From NCBI RefSeq assembly GCF_000826645.1, contig NZ_JXJP01000008.1:434001-498000 (forward strand): a stretch of DNA of 64,000 nt. The letters are read 5' to 3'. The position numbers and the translations under genes are program-made. Positions 6,615 to 14,201 of this stretch are shown in pieces. Source of the DNA: Psychroserpens mesophilus (lineage in GTDB: Bacteria; Bacteroidota; Bacteroidia; Flavobacteriales; Flavobacteriaceae). The notes under the pieces were generated by a model. It did no database searches. It had not been told where the DNA came from and was given only the letters and a program-made list of their open reading frames with translations. How positions within the stretch are numbered: the first letter of the stretch is position 1; each line of letters starts with the position of its first letter.

Positions 6615-7607
6615 ATGAAACAAATACTCAACAGATTAATAAACCAAGAAAGCATCTCAAGTGAAGAAGCAAAACGTGTCCTGGTTGATATTTCAGATGG
6701 CAAATTCAATCAAAGCCAAATTGCTTCGTTCTTAACCATTTTCATGATGAGAAGTATCACTTTAGAAGAACTGCAAGGCTTTCGAGATGCGTTGTTAGAA
6801 CTTTGCATTCCTGTAGATTTATCAGATTTTAATGCTATTGATTTATGTGGAACAGGAGGCGACGGAAAAGACACCTTTAATATTTCAACATTAGCATCTT
6901 TCGTAACTGCAGGAGCAGGAATTAAAGTCGCAAAACATGGTAATTATGGCGTTTCCTCTTCATCAGGTTCATCCAATGTTATGGAAGCTTTGGGCGTAAA
7001 ATTTACGAATGATGTAGATAAATTAAAACAAACCATTGATAAAGCTGGCATTTGTGTCATGCACGCACCTTTATTTCATCCTGCCATGAAAAACGTTGCG
7101 CCTATCAGAAAAGAATTAGGGGTCAAAACTTTTTTCAACATGTTGGGTCCAATGGTGAATCCATCATTCCCTAAAAATCAAATGGTTGGTGTGTTTAATC
7201 TAGAATTACAGCGCATTTATGGTTACCTCTATCAAAACACAGATAAAAATTACAGTATTGTACACGCCTTAGATGGTTATGATGAAATTTCGCTCACAGG
7301 AAATACAAAAATCATTTCCAATACTACGGAAACCATGCTAAATCCGTCAGACCTCAACGTTCGTCAAATTGAGCAATCACAAATATTTGGTGGTTCAACA
7401 ATTGATGAAGCAGCAAAAATTTTCAAAACTATTATAGATGGTAAAGGAACTGAAGCACAAAACAATGTGGTTTGTGCCAATGCAGGATTAGCGATTGCAA
7501 CAGTAAATACGATTTCGCATCAAGACGGATTTCAATTAGCTAAAGAAAGTCTTGAAAGTGGAAAAGCCAAAGTAAGCTTAGAGAAATTAATTGAATTAAG
7601 TAAATAA
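6615..7607 (+). CDS. trpD: Anthranilate phosphoribosyltransferase
   Basis: 330 residues, full length. It transfers the phosphoribosyl group of PRPP to anthranilate. CGTGGDGKDTFNIST (residues 78-92) is the PRPP-binding signature, KHGNYGVSSSSGSSNVMEALG follows, and FFNMLGPMVNPS is the conserved GPMxNP segment. Its start lies 80 bp after the trpG stop, with a palindromic repeat between. The 121-bp gap to trpC also contains a repeat. Confidence 0.95.
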   Translation: MKQILNRLINQESISSEEAKRVLVDISDGKFNQSQIASFLTIFMMRSITLEELQGFRDALLELCIPVDLSDFNAIDLCGTGGDGKDTFNISTLASFVTAGAGIKVAKHGNYGVSSSSGSSNVMEALGVKFTNDVDKLKQTIDKAGICVMHAPLFHPAMKNVAPIRKELGVKTFFNMLGPMVNPSFPKNQMVGVFNLELQRIYGYLYQNTDKNYSIVHALDGYDEISLTGNTKIISNTTETMLNPSDLNVRQIEQSQIFGGSTIDEAAKIFKTIIDGKGTEAQNNVVCANAGLAIATVNTISHQDGFQLAKESLESGKAKVSLEKLIELSK

Positions 7608-7610
7608 GGA

Positions 7611-7728
7611 ACGTCATGCTGAACTCGTTTATTCATAATTATCTATTTTAAATTAAGGTATTCGTGAATCTTTGATTACAGCATCACACAAAAAATGAGA
7701 ACCTGAAACAAGTTCAGGTTGACGACAA
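7611..7728 (+). repeat. Palindromic element, family B copy 1, abutting the trpC start codon
   Basis: Ends are inverted: CGTCATGCTGAAC at 7612 and TGACG at 7720-7724. The right half holds the hairpin CCTGAA / TTCAGG. The element ends at GACGACAA, directly against the trpC ATG at 7729. An almost identical right half is found before trpA at 10616-10646. Confidence 0.75.
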
Positions 7729-8514
7729 ATGAACATATTAGATAAAATAGTAAATGACAAACGCGTTGAAGTTAATCTTCGGAAACAACTCATTCCTGTG
7801 GAACAATTGGAGCAATCGGTTTTGTTTGAACGTCAAACGGTTTCGCTAGCAAAAAGATTACGTGAAAGCAATACAGGAATTATCGCTGAACACAAACGTC
7901 GCTCACCATCAAAGCAAGTTATCAATCATAATTTGAATGTATTTGATGTTGCTAAAGGTTATGAGAATGCAGGAGTTTGTGGTATGTCTATTCTTACTGA
8001 TGGAAAATATTTCGGTGGAAGCTTAGACGATTTATTAACAGCGCGTTCAAGTTGCAAGTTACCTTTGCTACGAAAAGAGTTTATAATAGATGACTATCAA
8101 ATCCTGGAAGCCAAAGCTTTTGGAGCTGATGCAATTTTGTTAATAGCAGCCATTCTAACTAGGGATGAGATTAAACAATTTTCAGAGTTTGCCAAGCAAT
8201 TACATTTAGATGTATTACTTGAAGTTCATAATGAAAAAGAATTGCATAAATCGATAATGCCAAGTATAGATATGCTAGGTGTCAATAATAGAAATCTGAA
8301 AACATTTGAAGTCAGTTTAGATACGAGCAAGCAATTAAGCGAATTGATTCCAAACGATTTTGTAAAAGTTTCAGAAAGTGGCATTAGCAATAGTGAAGCC
8401 ATCAACATATTACAACCTTATGGTTATAAAGGGTTTTTAATTGGTGAAAATTTCATGAAAACTGTTAATCCAGGAGAAAGTGCTTCTCAATTTATAAAAG
8501 ACTTACTATCATGA
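7729..8514 (+). CDS. trpC: Indole-3-glycerol-phosphate synthase
   Basis: 261 residues, single-domain TrpC (not fused to TrpF). It closes the ring of carboxyphenylaminodeoxyribulose phosphate to indole-3-glycerol phosphate. Visible motifs are IIAEHKRRSPSK, GMSILTDGKYFGGS, LLRKEFIIDDYQ, DAILLIAAIL, LLEVHNEKEL, LGVNNRNLKTF and KVSESGISN, in the usual TIM-barrel order. Its stop overlaps the trpF start by 4 bp (ATGA), the only tight coupling within this operon. Confidence 0.95.
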   Translation: MNILDKIVNDKRVEVNLRKQLIPVEQLEQSVLFERQTVSLAKRLRESNTGIIAEHKRRSPSKQVINHNLNVFDVAKGYENAGVCGMSILTDGKYFGGSLDDLLTARSSCKLPLLRKEFIIDDYQILEAKAFGADAILLIAAILTRDEIKQFSEFAKQLHLDVLLEVHNEKELHKSIMPSIDMLGVNNRNLKTFEVSLDTSKQLSELIPNDFVKVSESGISNSEAINILQPYGYKGFLIGENFMKTVNPGESASQFIKDLLS

Positions 8515-9233
8515 AACTGAAAGTCTGCGGAATGAAATATAAAGACAATATCATTGAAGTCGCAAAGCTACAACCTGATTATTTAGGCTTTATATTCTAT
8601 GAAAAATCAAGTCGTTATTTTGAAGGAATCATTCCAGATGTGCCAAAATCTATAAAAAAAGTTGGTGTGTTCGTAAATGCTTCAATTGAGTACATTTTAG
8701 AAAAAATCATAACTCACAACTTGCAACTGGTTCAACTCCATGGTAATGAAGCTCCTGAGTATTGTAATAAACTTCGAGTTCGTCATTCCGAATTTATTTC
8801 GGAATCTCATCATGAGATTCTGAATCAAGTTCAGAATAACACAGAAAAAAAACCTATCAAACCTAATACCATAGAGATCATTAAAGTATTTAGCATCAAA
8901 GATGATTTTGATTTTTCAAAATTAGAACCTTACGAAGGCGTTTGTGACTACTTTTTATTTGACACCAATGGCAAACTTCCAGGTGGAAATGGATTGACAT
9001 TTAACTGGGACGTTTTTAATGATTATACATCTACCAAACCTTTCTTCTTAAGTGGAGGCATTGGTTTGGATGAAATTGAAAATTTAAAAGGATTTAAAAA
9101 TGTAGTTGCTTCAAAATACTGCCATACCATTGATGTGAACAGTAAATTTGAAATTGAAGCTGGATTAAAAAATATTGAAACATTAGAAGAATTTAAAAAG
9201 CAGTTAGCAAAAATGGATAAGAATGAAATTTAA
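8511..9233 (+). CDS. trpF: Phosphoribosylanthranilate isomerase with an in-frame palindromic-repeat insertion
   Basis: 240 residues, about 20-25 longer than usual TrpF. The TIM-barrel motifs are complete: LKVCGM with catalytic Cys6, DYLGFIFYEKSSRYF, LQLVQLHGNE, YFLFDT with catalytic Asp151, GLTFNW and LSGGIGLDE. Between QLHGNEAPEYCNKLRV and IEIIKVFSI, residues 91 to about 112 (RHSEFISESHHEI and following) are encoded by a palindromic repeat of the family found in the operon spacers. The insertion lies in a surface loop region between barrel elements and keeps the frame, so the enzyme is probably still active. It is coupled to trpC by a 4-bp overlap. Confidence 0.93.
   Translation: MKLKVCGMKYKDNIIEVAKLQPDYLGFIFYEKSSRYFEGIIPDVPKSIKKVGVFVNASIEYILEKIITHNLQLVQLHGNEAPEYCNKLRVRHSEFISESHHEILNQVQNNTEKKPIKPNTIEIIKVFSIKDDFDFSKLEPYEGVCDYFLFDTNGKLPGGNGLTFNWDVFNDYTSTKPFFLSGGIGLDEIENLKGFKNVVASKYCHTIDVNSKFEIEAGLKNIETLEEFKKQLAKMDKNEI
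8781..8842 (+). repeat. Palindromic element translated inside trpF
   Basis: Begins with CGTCATTCCGAA and contains three hairpins in series: 8785-8792 with 8798-8805, 8804-8810 with 8812-8818, and 8818-8824 with 8830-8836. The first and third hairpins resemble the two modules of the intergenic elements at 5906 and 7611. It is read in frame as RHSEFISESHHEILNQVQ and following residues. Confidence 0.85.
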
Positions 9234-9296
9234 AATTAGCCAAAACTCATGTCCTAAATCTATTCGTAGAATTGAAACTTGAAATGCAAAAATAAT

Positions 9297-9325
9297 GAGA
9301 TGCTTCGACTGCGCTCAGAATGACA
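9297..9325 (+). repeat. Short palindromic repeat before trpB
   Basis: GATGCTTCGACTGCGCTCAG followed by AATGACA, 4 bp before the trpB ATG. The TGACA end and the internal GCG-containing inverted segment match the same class of short repeats as those in the other trp spacers, as a half element. Confidence 0.6.
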
Positions 9326-9329
9326 ACAT

Positions 9330-10517
9330 ATGAAAAAGACTTACAACATCAACAAGAAAGGCTACTATGGCGAATTTGGAGGTGCATACATTCCAGAAAT
9401 GCTTTATCCAAACGTAGAAGAATTACGACAAAACTATTTAAAGATAATGGCTGAACCTTCATTTAAAGAAGAATTTGACCACTTATTAAAAGACTATGTT
9501 GGTCGTCCTTCTCCACTCTATTTTGCAAAACGATTGAGTGAAAAATACAACACAAAAATCTATCTCAAACGTGAGGATTTAAATCATACTGGAGCACATA
9601 AAGTCAATAACACCATCGGACAAATTTTAATGGCACAACGATTAGGTAAAACCAGAATCATTGCCGAAACTGGAGCTGGTCAACATGGTGTGGCGACAGC
9701 GACTGTTTGTGCATTAATGGGATTAAAGTGTATTGTATATATGGGAGAAATTGATATCGCTCGTCAAGCACCTAATGTAGCTCGTATGAAAATGTTAGGT
9801 GCAGAAGTTCGTCCAGCTTTATCAGGAAGTCGAACGCTTAAAGATGCTACTAATGAAGCCATTCGTGATTGGATCAATAATCCGGTAGACACCCATTACA
9901 TCATAGGTAGCGTGGTTGGCCCTCATCCTTATCCTGATATGGTTGCTCGTTTTCAAGCGATCGTTTCAGAAGAAATTCAATGGCAACTTAAAGATAAAGA
10001 AGGTACAACAAAACCAGATTATGTGATTGCTTGTGTTGGTGGCGGAAGCAATGCTGCAGGTGCATTTTATCATTATCTCGACGATACAGATGTAAAACTC
10101 ATTGCTGTTGAAGCTGCCGGTAAAGGCATTCATTCTGGTGAAAGTGCTGCTACTTCCGTGTTAGGAAAAGAAGGTATCATTCACGGAAGCAAAACCTTAC
10201 TGATGCAAACTAATGACGGACAAATTACTGAGCCGTATTCTATTTCTGCTGGTTTAGATTATCCTGGTGTTGGTCCAATGCATGCCCATTTGTACACTTC
10301 TGGTCGTGCAGAATTTATCTCGATTACAGATGATGAAGCGATGACTGCTGGTTTAGAACTTAGTCAATTGGAAGGGATTATACCTGCCATCGAAACATCG
10401 CATTCACTGGCCATTTTCAATCAGAAAAAATTTAAAGAAAATGATATCGTAGTCATCAATTTATCTGGTCGTGGTGATAAAGATTTACAAAACTATATCG
10501 ATTATTTTAAATTGTAG
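9330..10517 (+). CDS. trpB: Tryptophan synthase beta chain
   Basis: 395 residues, full-length TrpB1. It condenses indole with serine using pyridoxal phosphate. [12 protein letters not shown] is the typical start, [10 protein letters not shown] contains the PLP lysine Lys91, [10 protein letters not shown] and the phosphate-binding [10 protein letters not shown] are present, and [11 protein letters not shown] and [12 protein letters not shown] follow. It works as an alpha2-beta2 complex with TrpA, encoded downstream. The 136-bp gap to trpA holds an 82-bp repeat and a second palindromic element. Confidence 0.96.
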   Translation: MKKTYNINKKGYYGEFGGAYIPEMLYPNVEELRQNYLKIMAEPSFKEEFDHLLKDYVGRPSPLYFAKRLSEKYNTKIYLKREDLNHTGAHKVNNTIGQILMAQRLGKTRIIAETGAGQHGVATATVCALMGLKCIVYMGEIDIARQAPNVARMKMLGAEVRPALSGSRTLKDATNEAIRDWINNPVDTHYIIGSVVGPHPYPDMVARFQAIVSEEIQWQLKDKEGTTKPDYVIACVGGGSNAAGAFYHYLDDTDVKLIAVEAAGKGIHSGESAATSVLGKEGIIHGSKTLLMQTNDGQITEPYSISAGLDYPGVGPMHAHLYTSGRAEFISITDDEAMTAGLELSQLEGIIPAIETSHSLAIFNQKKFKENDIVVINLSGRGDKDLQNYIDYFKL

Positions 10518-10520
10518 AAT

Positions 10521-10602
10521 TATGGCGTTACCACAAGGGTCAGGCTTTCAAGGCTCGCTATCGAAGATGAGCTCAAACAAACCTTTCAATCCTTAACGCA
10601 AA
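10521..10602 (+). repeat. 82-bp dispersed repeat, family A copy 2
   Basis: Same orientation and length as the copy at 5777-5858, with one difference (CTATCGAAGATG here, CTATCAAAGATG there). It starts 3 bp after the trpB stop, just as copy 1 starts 3 bp after the trpE stop. Confidence 0.85.
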
Positions 10603-10612
10603 ACACAAATAA

Positions 10613-10646
10613 TGTGACCCTGAAACAAGTTCAGGTTGACGACAAG
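10613..10646 (+). repeat. Palindromic element, family B copy 2, before trpA
   Basis: Contains CCTGAAACAAGTTCAGG followed by TTGACGACAA, the same right half as the element before trpC. It ends 7 bp before the trpA ATG. Confidence 0.75.
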
Positions 10647-10653
10647 GATAAGT

Positions 10654-11418
10654 ATGAACAGAATACAACAAAAACTAAAAGAAGACAAAAAACTGCTGTC
10701 CATATATTTTTCAGCAGGATATCCTAATTTAAATGATACGGTTTCTATCATTCAAAATCTCGAAAAAAGTGGCGTCGATATGATAGAAATCGGATTGCCT
10801 TTTAGTGATCCTTTAGCCGATGGGCCAACCATTCAGGCAAGTTCTACGCAAGCTCTAAAAAATGGAATGACTACCGAAATTCTTTTTAATCAGTTAAAAG
10901 ACATTCGTAAATCGGTTTCTATACCATTGATCATTATGGGCTATTTTAATCCGATTCTACAATATGGCGTTGAAGCATTTTGTAAAACATGTCAGGAGAT
11001 AGGTATCGACGGACTCATAATTCCGGATTTACCAGTTGATGTTTACAACGAACAATACAAAGCGACCTTTGAAAAACACGGATTAATCAATGTGTTTTTA
11101 ATTACGCCTCAAACCTCAGTTGATCGTATTAACTTTATTGATTCTATTTCCAACGGTTTTATATATATGGTAAGTTCTGCTAGTGTTACTGGTAGTAATT
11201 CAGGATTTGGAGATGAGCAAACAGCATATTTTAAACGCATTTCAGATATGCATCTTAAAAACCCTCAAATTGTTGGCTTTGGGATTTCAAACAATGAAAC
11301 GTTTACTCAAGCCACACAACATGCAAAAGGTGCCATTATAGGTAGCGCTTTTATTAAACACTTATCACAATTTGGTGTTTCCAAAATTTCAGACTTTGTA
11401 AATACTATTTTAAGATAG
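10654..11418 (+). CDS. trpA: Tryptophan synthase alpha chain
   Basis: 254 residues from the ATG at 10654. An upstream in-frame TTG at 10636 lies inside a repeat element and is rejected. TrpA splits indole-3-glycerol phosphate into indole and glyceraldehyde 3-phosphate. VDMIEIGLPFSDPLADGP carries catalytic Glu45 and Asp56. DGLIIPDLP and GFGISNNE are family motifs, and GAIIGSAF is the phosphate site. It is the last gene of trpEGDCFBA. No clear terminator follows before the small gene at 11514. Confidence 0.95.
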   Translation: MNRIQQKLKEDKKLLSIYFSAGYPNLNDTVSIIQNLEKSGVDMIEIGLPFSDPLADGPTIQASSTQALKNGMTTEILFNQLKDIRKSVSIPLIIMGYFNPILQYGVEAFCKTCQEIGIDGLIIPDLPVDVYNEQYKATFEKHGLINVFLITPQTSVDRINFIDSISNGFIYMVSSASVTGSNSGFGDEQTAYFKRISDMHLKNPQIVGFGISNNETFTQATQHAKGAIIGSAFIKHLSQFGVSKISDFVNTILR

Positions 11419-11513
11419 TTTAACAAGCTAAGGTTTAGTATTAACAGGTTCTTGTGACATAAGCTATACAGTTTTTATTATATTCTATTGAATCAATAAA
11501 ACAATAATAAATT

Positions 11514-11663
11514 ATGGGAATGATAAAAGATAGAAAGAAATTTAACACCACAGTGGAACAAACAAATCCTACAAATCCAAAAGGATATTCTAAAAATGAA
11601 ACAAACGATTTTGATATCGAAAAAAAGACAATAAAGAAACAGCAAAATAAAACTATTAGCTAA
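11514..11663 (+). CDS. Small hydrophilic hypothetical protein (49 aa)
   Basis: ATG at 11514, TAA at 11661, 49 residues, highly charged and Asn/Lys/Thr-rich (starts MGMIKDRKKFNTTVEQ, contains NPTNPKGYSKNE). No domain is recognised and no signal or membrane segment is present. Support is limited to a clean frame in a gap that otherwise has no gene and a terminator 25 bp behind it (11688-11717). It could be a small stress or regulatory protein, or spurious. Confidence 0.45.
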   Translation: MGMIKDRKKFNTTVEQTNPTNPKGYSKNETNDFDIEKKTIKKQQNKTIS

Positions 11664-11687
11664 TTGCCAAATTAAACCATTTTCTCA

Positions 11688-11717
11688 AGCCTATTCATTA
11701 CTTTTGAATAGGTTTTT
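11688..11717 (+). terminator. Rho-independent terminator
   Basis: CCTATTCA (11690-11697) pairs with TGAATAGG (11705-11712) and is followed by TTTTT. It lies between the 49-aa small gene and the small membrane-protein gene at 11722. Confidence 0.65.
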
Positions 11718-11721
11718 ATTT

Positions 11722-11946
11722 ATGAATTTACTCAACAACTTTAAACTTATTGTCGTCTTGTGCTTAACATTAGGCTTAGCACCATTTTTTCCAGAGCCTC
11801 ATGTTTGGGGAAAATTAAAATGGATTGCTGGAGGCGCAACCGGAATGCAACTAATGGATTGGTTTGATGCTCTATTTCACGGTTTCCCATGGTTATTACT
11901 TATTCGTATAATTGTTATAAAATTCTTCAGTAAAAATGGCGCTTAA
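11722..11946 (+). CDS. Small conserved-type membrane protein (74 aa)
   Basis: 74 residues from the ATG at 11722, with a hydrophobic N-terminal segment (residues 7-23), a central EPHVWGKLKWIAGGATGM loop, and a hydrophobic C-terminal segment (HGFPWLLLIRIIVIKFF). Function is not recognised. It overlaps the start of trmL by 11 bp, so the two are translationally linked, but a link to tRNA modification is not implied. The start at the TTG at 11704 is rejected because it lies inside the preceding terminator. Confidence 0.65.
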   Translation: MNLLNNFKLIVVLCLTLGLAPFFPEPHVWGKLKWIAGGATGMQLMDWFDALFHGFPWLLLIRIIVIKFFSKNGA

Positions 11947-12403
11947 TATCGTTCTGTTTGAACCAGAAATTCCTAATAATACTGGTAATATTGGCCGACT
12001 AGCTCTGGCTTCAGGATCTAAGCTTCATTTAGTAAAACCCTTTGGTTTCGAATTAAGTGATCGTAGATTAAAACGTGCAGGATTGGATTATTGGCAGTAT
12101 TTAGATGTTGCCATGTACGATTCGGTTGAAGAGTTTTTCAGCATTCACCATGATAAAACATTTGCATTTTTCTCAAGTCATGGACGCAAATCGCACTGGG
12201 AGATTCCATTTGAAAAAAATTTGTTTCTTATCTTCGGAAAAGAATCGGTTGGATTATCTAAAGACATAATTGAAAGAAATAAAAATCAACTTTATAAAAT
12301 TCCTTTGCTTAGTAATCATGTTAGAAGCCTGAATCTAGCAAATGCTGTAGGTATAGTTGTTTACGAAGGCTTACGACAACTTAATAATGAACAGTTTTTA
12401 TGA
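11936..12403 (+). CDS. trmL: tRNA (cytidine/uridine-34-2'-O)-methyltransferase TrmL
   Basis: 155 residues, a minimal SPOUT methyltransferase. It methylates the wobble-base ribose in tRNA-Leu isoacceptors. NIVLFEPEIPNNTGNIGRLA is the family start, FGKESVGLSKDI forms the SAM-binding knot, and VRSLNLANAVGIVVYEGLRQ is the C-terminal knot motif. It overlaps the upstream membrane-protein gene by 11 bp and the downstream methyltransferase gene by 4 bp, suggesting one transcript. Confidence 0.92.
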   Translation: MALNIVLFEPEIPNNTGNIGRLALASGSKLHLVKPFGFELSDRRLKRAGLDYWQYLDVAMYDSVEEFFSIHHDKTFAFFSSHGRKSHWEIPFEKNLFLIFGKESVGLSKDIIERNKNQLYKIPLLSNHVRSLNLANAVGIVVYEGLRQLNNEQFL

Positions 12404-13257
12404 ACAAAGAATCTTTAAGGAAATTTTGGTATAGTTTATCGCCTAAATACCGCTTTACAATAAGACGGTTGTATTATTTTCCAGCTGATTTACGAGATAA
12501 AATTCAAGGTAAGCGTCATAAATATGTACCACCTAGAGGTTCAATCTATACAGGATCTCCAGCTAATGCTGAAGCTTACATAGATCAAGGCAGACGTCAA
12601 CTCCAACTATTAAAGCAACACATCAATTTAAAACCAGATGATGCGATTTTAGATATTGGCAGTGGTATCGGTAGAACTGCAATTGCGTTAACCGAATATT
12701 TAAAACCACAAGGTAGTTATACAGGTTTTGATGTCGTTAAGCTTGGTGTGGATTGGTGTAATTCAAAAATTGGTAAAGACCATCCTAACTTTCAATTTGA
12801 GTACATTCCACTATTCAATGATTTATATAATACATCAGATTTAAAAGCTGAAGAATTTGTGTTTCCTTACAATGAAGACGCTTTTGATAAAGTATTTTCT
12901 TTTTCAGTATTCACGCATATGCAAATTGATGAAATACAGAATTATTTTAAAGAAACATACAGAGTTCTTCGCAAAGATGGCCTCGCCTTTTCAACATTTT
13001 TTCTATATGATGATCACAACGAAAATTATATCAGTACAGACAATAAATTCAAATTTCCAATTAAAAAAAATGGTTTTCGCTTAATGAATGATGATGTAAA
13101 ATCTGGAAATATAGCTATACATAAAGCAACCTTAAAAGCTATGCTAGCTAAAGAAAATCTTGAAGCTGTAACTATTATTGATGGCTTCTGGAAAAACAAA
13201 AGCAACTATTCAAAAATGGCTAGTTATCAAGATGTAGTTGTTTTTAGAAAGATCTAA
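12400..13257 (+). CDS. Class I SAM-dependent methyltransferase
   Basis: 285 residues with a Rossmann-fold methyltransferase domain. Motif I is ILDIGSGIGRTAIAL (about residues 83-97), the acidic motif is TGFDVVKLGVDWC, and FDKVFSFSVFTHMQIDEIQNYF plus RVLRKDGLAFSTFFLY correspond to motifs IV-VI. The N-terminal 60 residues are basic and unassigned. The substrate cannot be predicted. It overlaps trmL by 4 bp, so translation is coupled. Confidence 0.85.
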   Translation: MNKESLRKFWYSLSPKYRFTIRRLYYFPADLRDKIQGKRHKYVPPRGSIYTGSPANAEAYIDQGRRQLQLLKQHINLKPDDAILDIGSGIGRTAIALTEYLKPQGSYTGFDVVKLGVDWCNSKIGKDHPNFQFEYIPLFNDLYNTSDLKAEEFVFPYNEDAFDKVFSFSVFTHMQIDEIQNYFKETYRVLRKDGLAFSTFFLYDDHNENYISTDNKFKFPIKKNGFRLMNDDVKSGNIAIHKATLKAMLAKENLEAVTIIDGFWKNKSNYSKMASYQDVVVFRKI

Positions 13258-13315
13258 CTTTCTTATATCAAAAGTCTTACTTTATTCAATATCTTTAAGA
13301 AATAACAATTAAAAT

Positions 13316-14188
13316 ATGAGAAACTTAGTATTAATAGTATTAGTGGTTACTTCATTTGCTACTGCTCAAAGTAAAGTTATTGAAAGCTTAACGATGACTA
13401 GTAAATTACTTAATACTCAAATTAAATATTCAGTGTATTTACCCGAAAATTATGAGAAATCTAATCAAAATTTTCCAGTTGTTTATTTGTTGAATGGCCT
13501 ATTTGGAAACGAGACTGATTGGATTAAACAAGGGGATTTAAAACAAATCACAGATAGTCTTATTAAACGTGATGAAATAATTCCAATGGTCATCATTATG
13601 CCTGATGGTGACGATCGGCTTTACATGAACAAAGAAGACGAAACATATCCTTACGAAGACATGATTATTACAGAATTTATACCTTTTGTTGAGCAGAAAT
13701 ACCGAATTAAAAGTGAAAAGAAATTTAGAGCTATTAGTGGGTTATCCATGGGAGGCGCTGGAAGTCTGAGATTGGCTCTAAAATATGATTCATTGTTTGG
13801 AGCTTGTGCAGGTTTCAGTTCAGGCATCTCAACTGAAGAGGAAATTTTATCAGAAGATCAAGAAAGCTTTGATAGCTATTTTGGAAGAATTTCACCCTCT
13901 GCCATTGGCTCAAAAGGGAATGACAGGCTAACTCCTGCTGTTAAGGCGTATGATGTACTTCGTCTTGTAAATTCTAAAGATCCAGACCGACTTAAAACAG
14001 TTCATATCTACTTCGATTGTGGTGATGATGATTTTTTAACCATTGGAAATTCGCAATTACATATCGACTTAACAAAAAAAGCAATTCCGCATGAGTTTCG
14101 TATGAGAGATGGAAATCATGATTGGGAGTTTTGGCGAGAATCGCTACCATCAGGATTACTATTTATAAGCCAAACTATGCTCAATTAA
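13316..14188 (+). CDS. Secreted esterase, alpha/beta hydrolase (esterase D / XynC-like)
   Basis: 290 residues with a signal peptide (residues 1-17, ending TAQ). The fold is the esterase-D type: YSVYLPENYEKSNQNFPVVYLLNGLFG near the N-terminus, the nucleophile elbow GLSMGG with Ser144, and a late histidine in DGNHDWEFW. Such enzymes act on acylated carbohydrates, feruloyl esters or short acyl esters; the substrate is unknown. It stands alone between the methyltransferase gene and the YitT-like gene, 13 bp before the latter. Confidence 0.85.
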   Translation: MRNLVLIVLVVTSFATAQSKVIESLTMTSKLLNTQIKYSVYLPENYEKSNQNFPVVYLLNGLFGNETDWIKQGDLKQITDSLIKRDEIIPMVIIMPDGDDRLYMNKEDETYPYEDMIITEFIPFVEQKYRIKSEKKFRAISGLSMGGAGSLRLALKYDSLFGACAGFSSGISTEEEILSEDQESFDSYFGRISPSAIGSKGNDRLTPAVKAYDVLRLVNSKDPDRLKTVHIYFDCGDDDFLTIGNSQLHIDLTKKAIPHEFRMRDGNHDWEFWRESLPSGLLFISQTMLN

Positions 14189-14201
14189 TAAAATATAACT
14201 T

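Noticed and set aside
10636-10653. An earlier TTG start for trpA.
   Set aside because: The added codons are encoded by the palindromic repeat element and do not match the TrpA N-terminus.
5774-10653. A CRISPR array formed by the regularly recurring repeats in the trp operon.
   Set aside because: The repeats are spaced by whole genes, differ in type and have no uniform spacers. There are no cas genes in the window.
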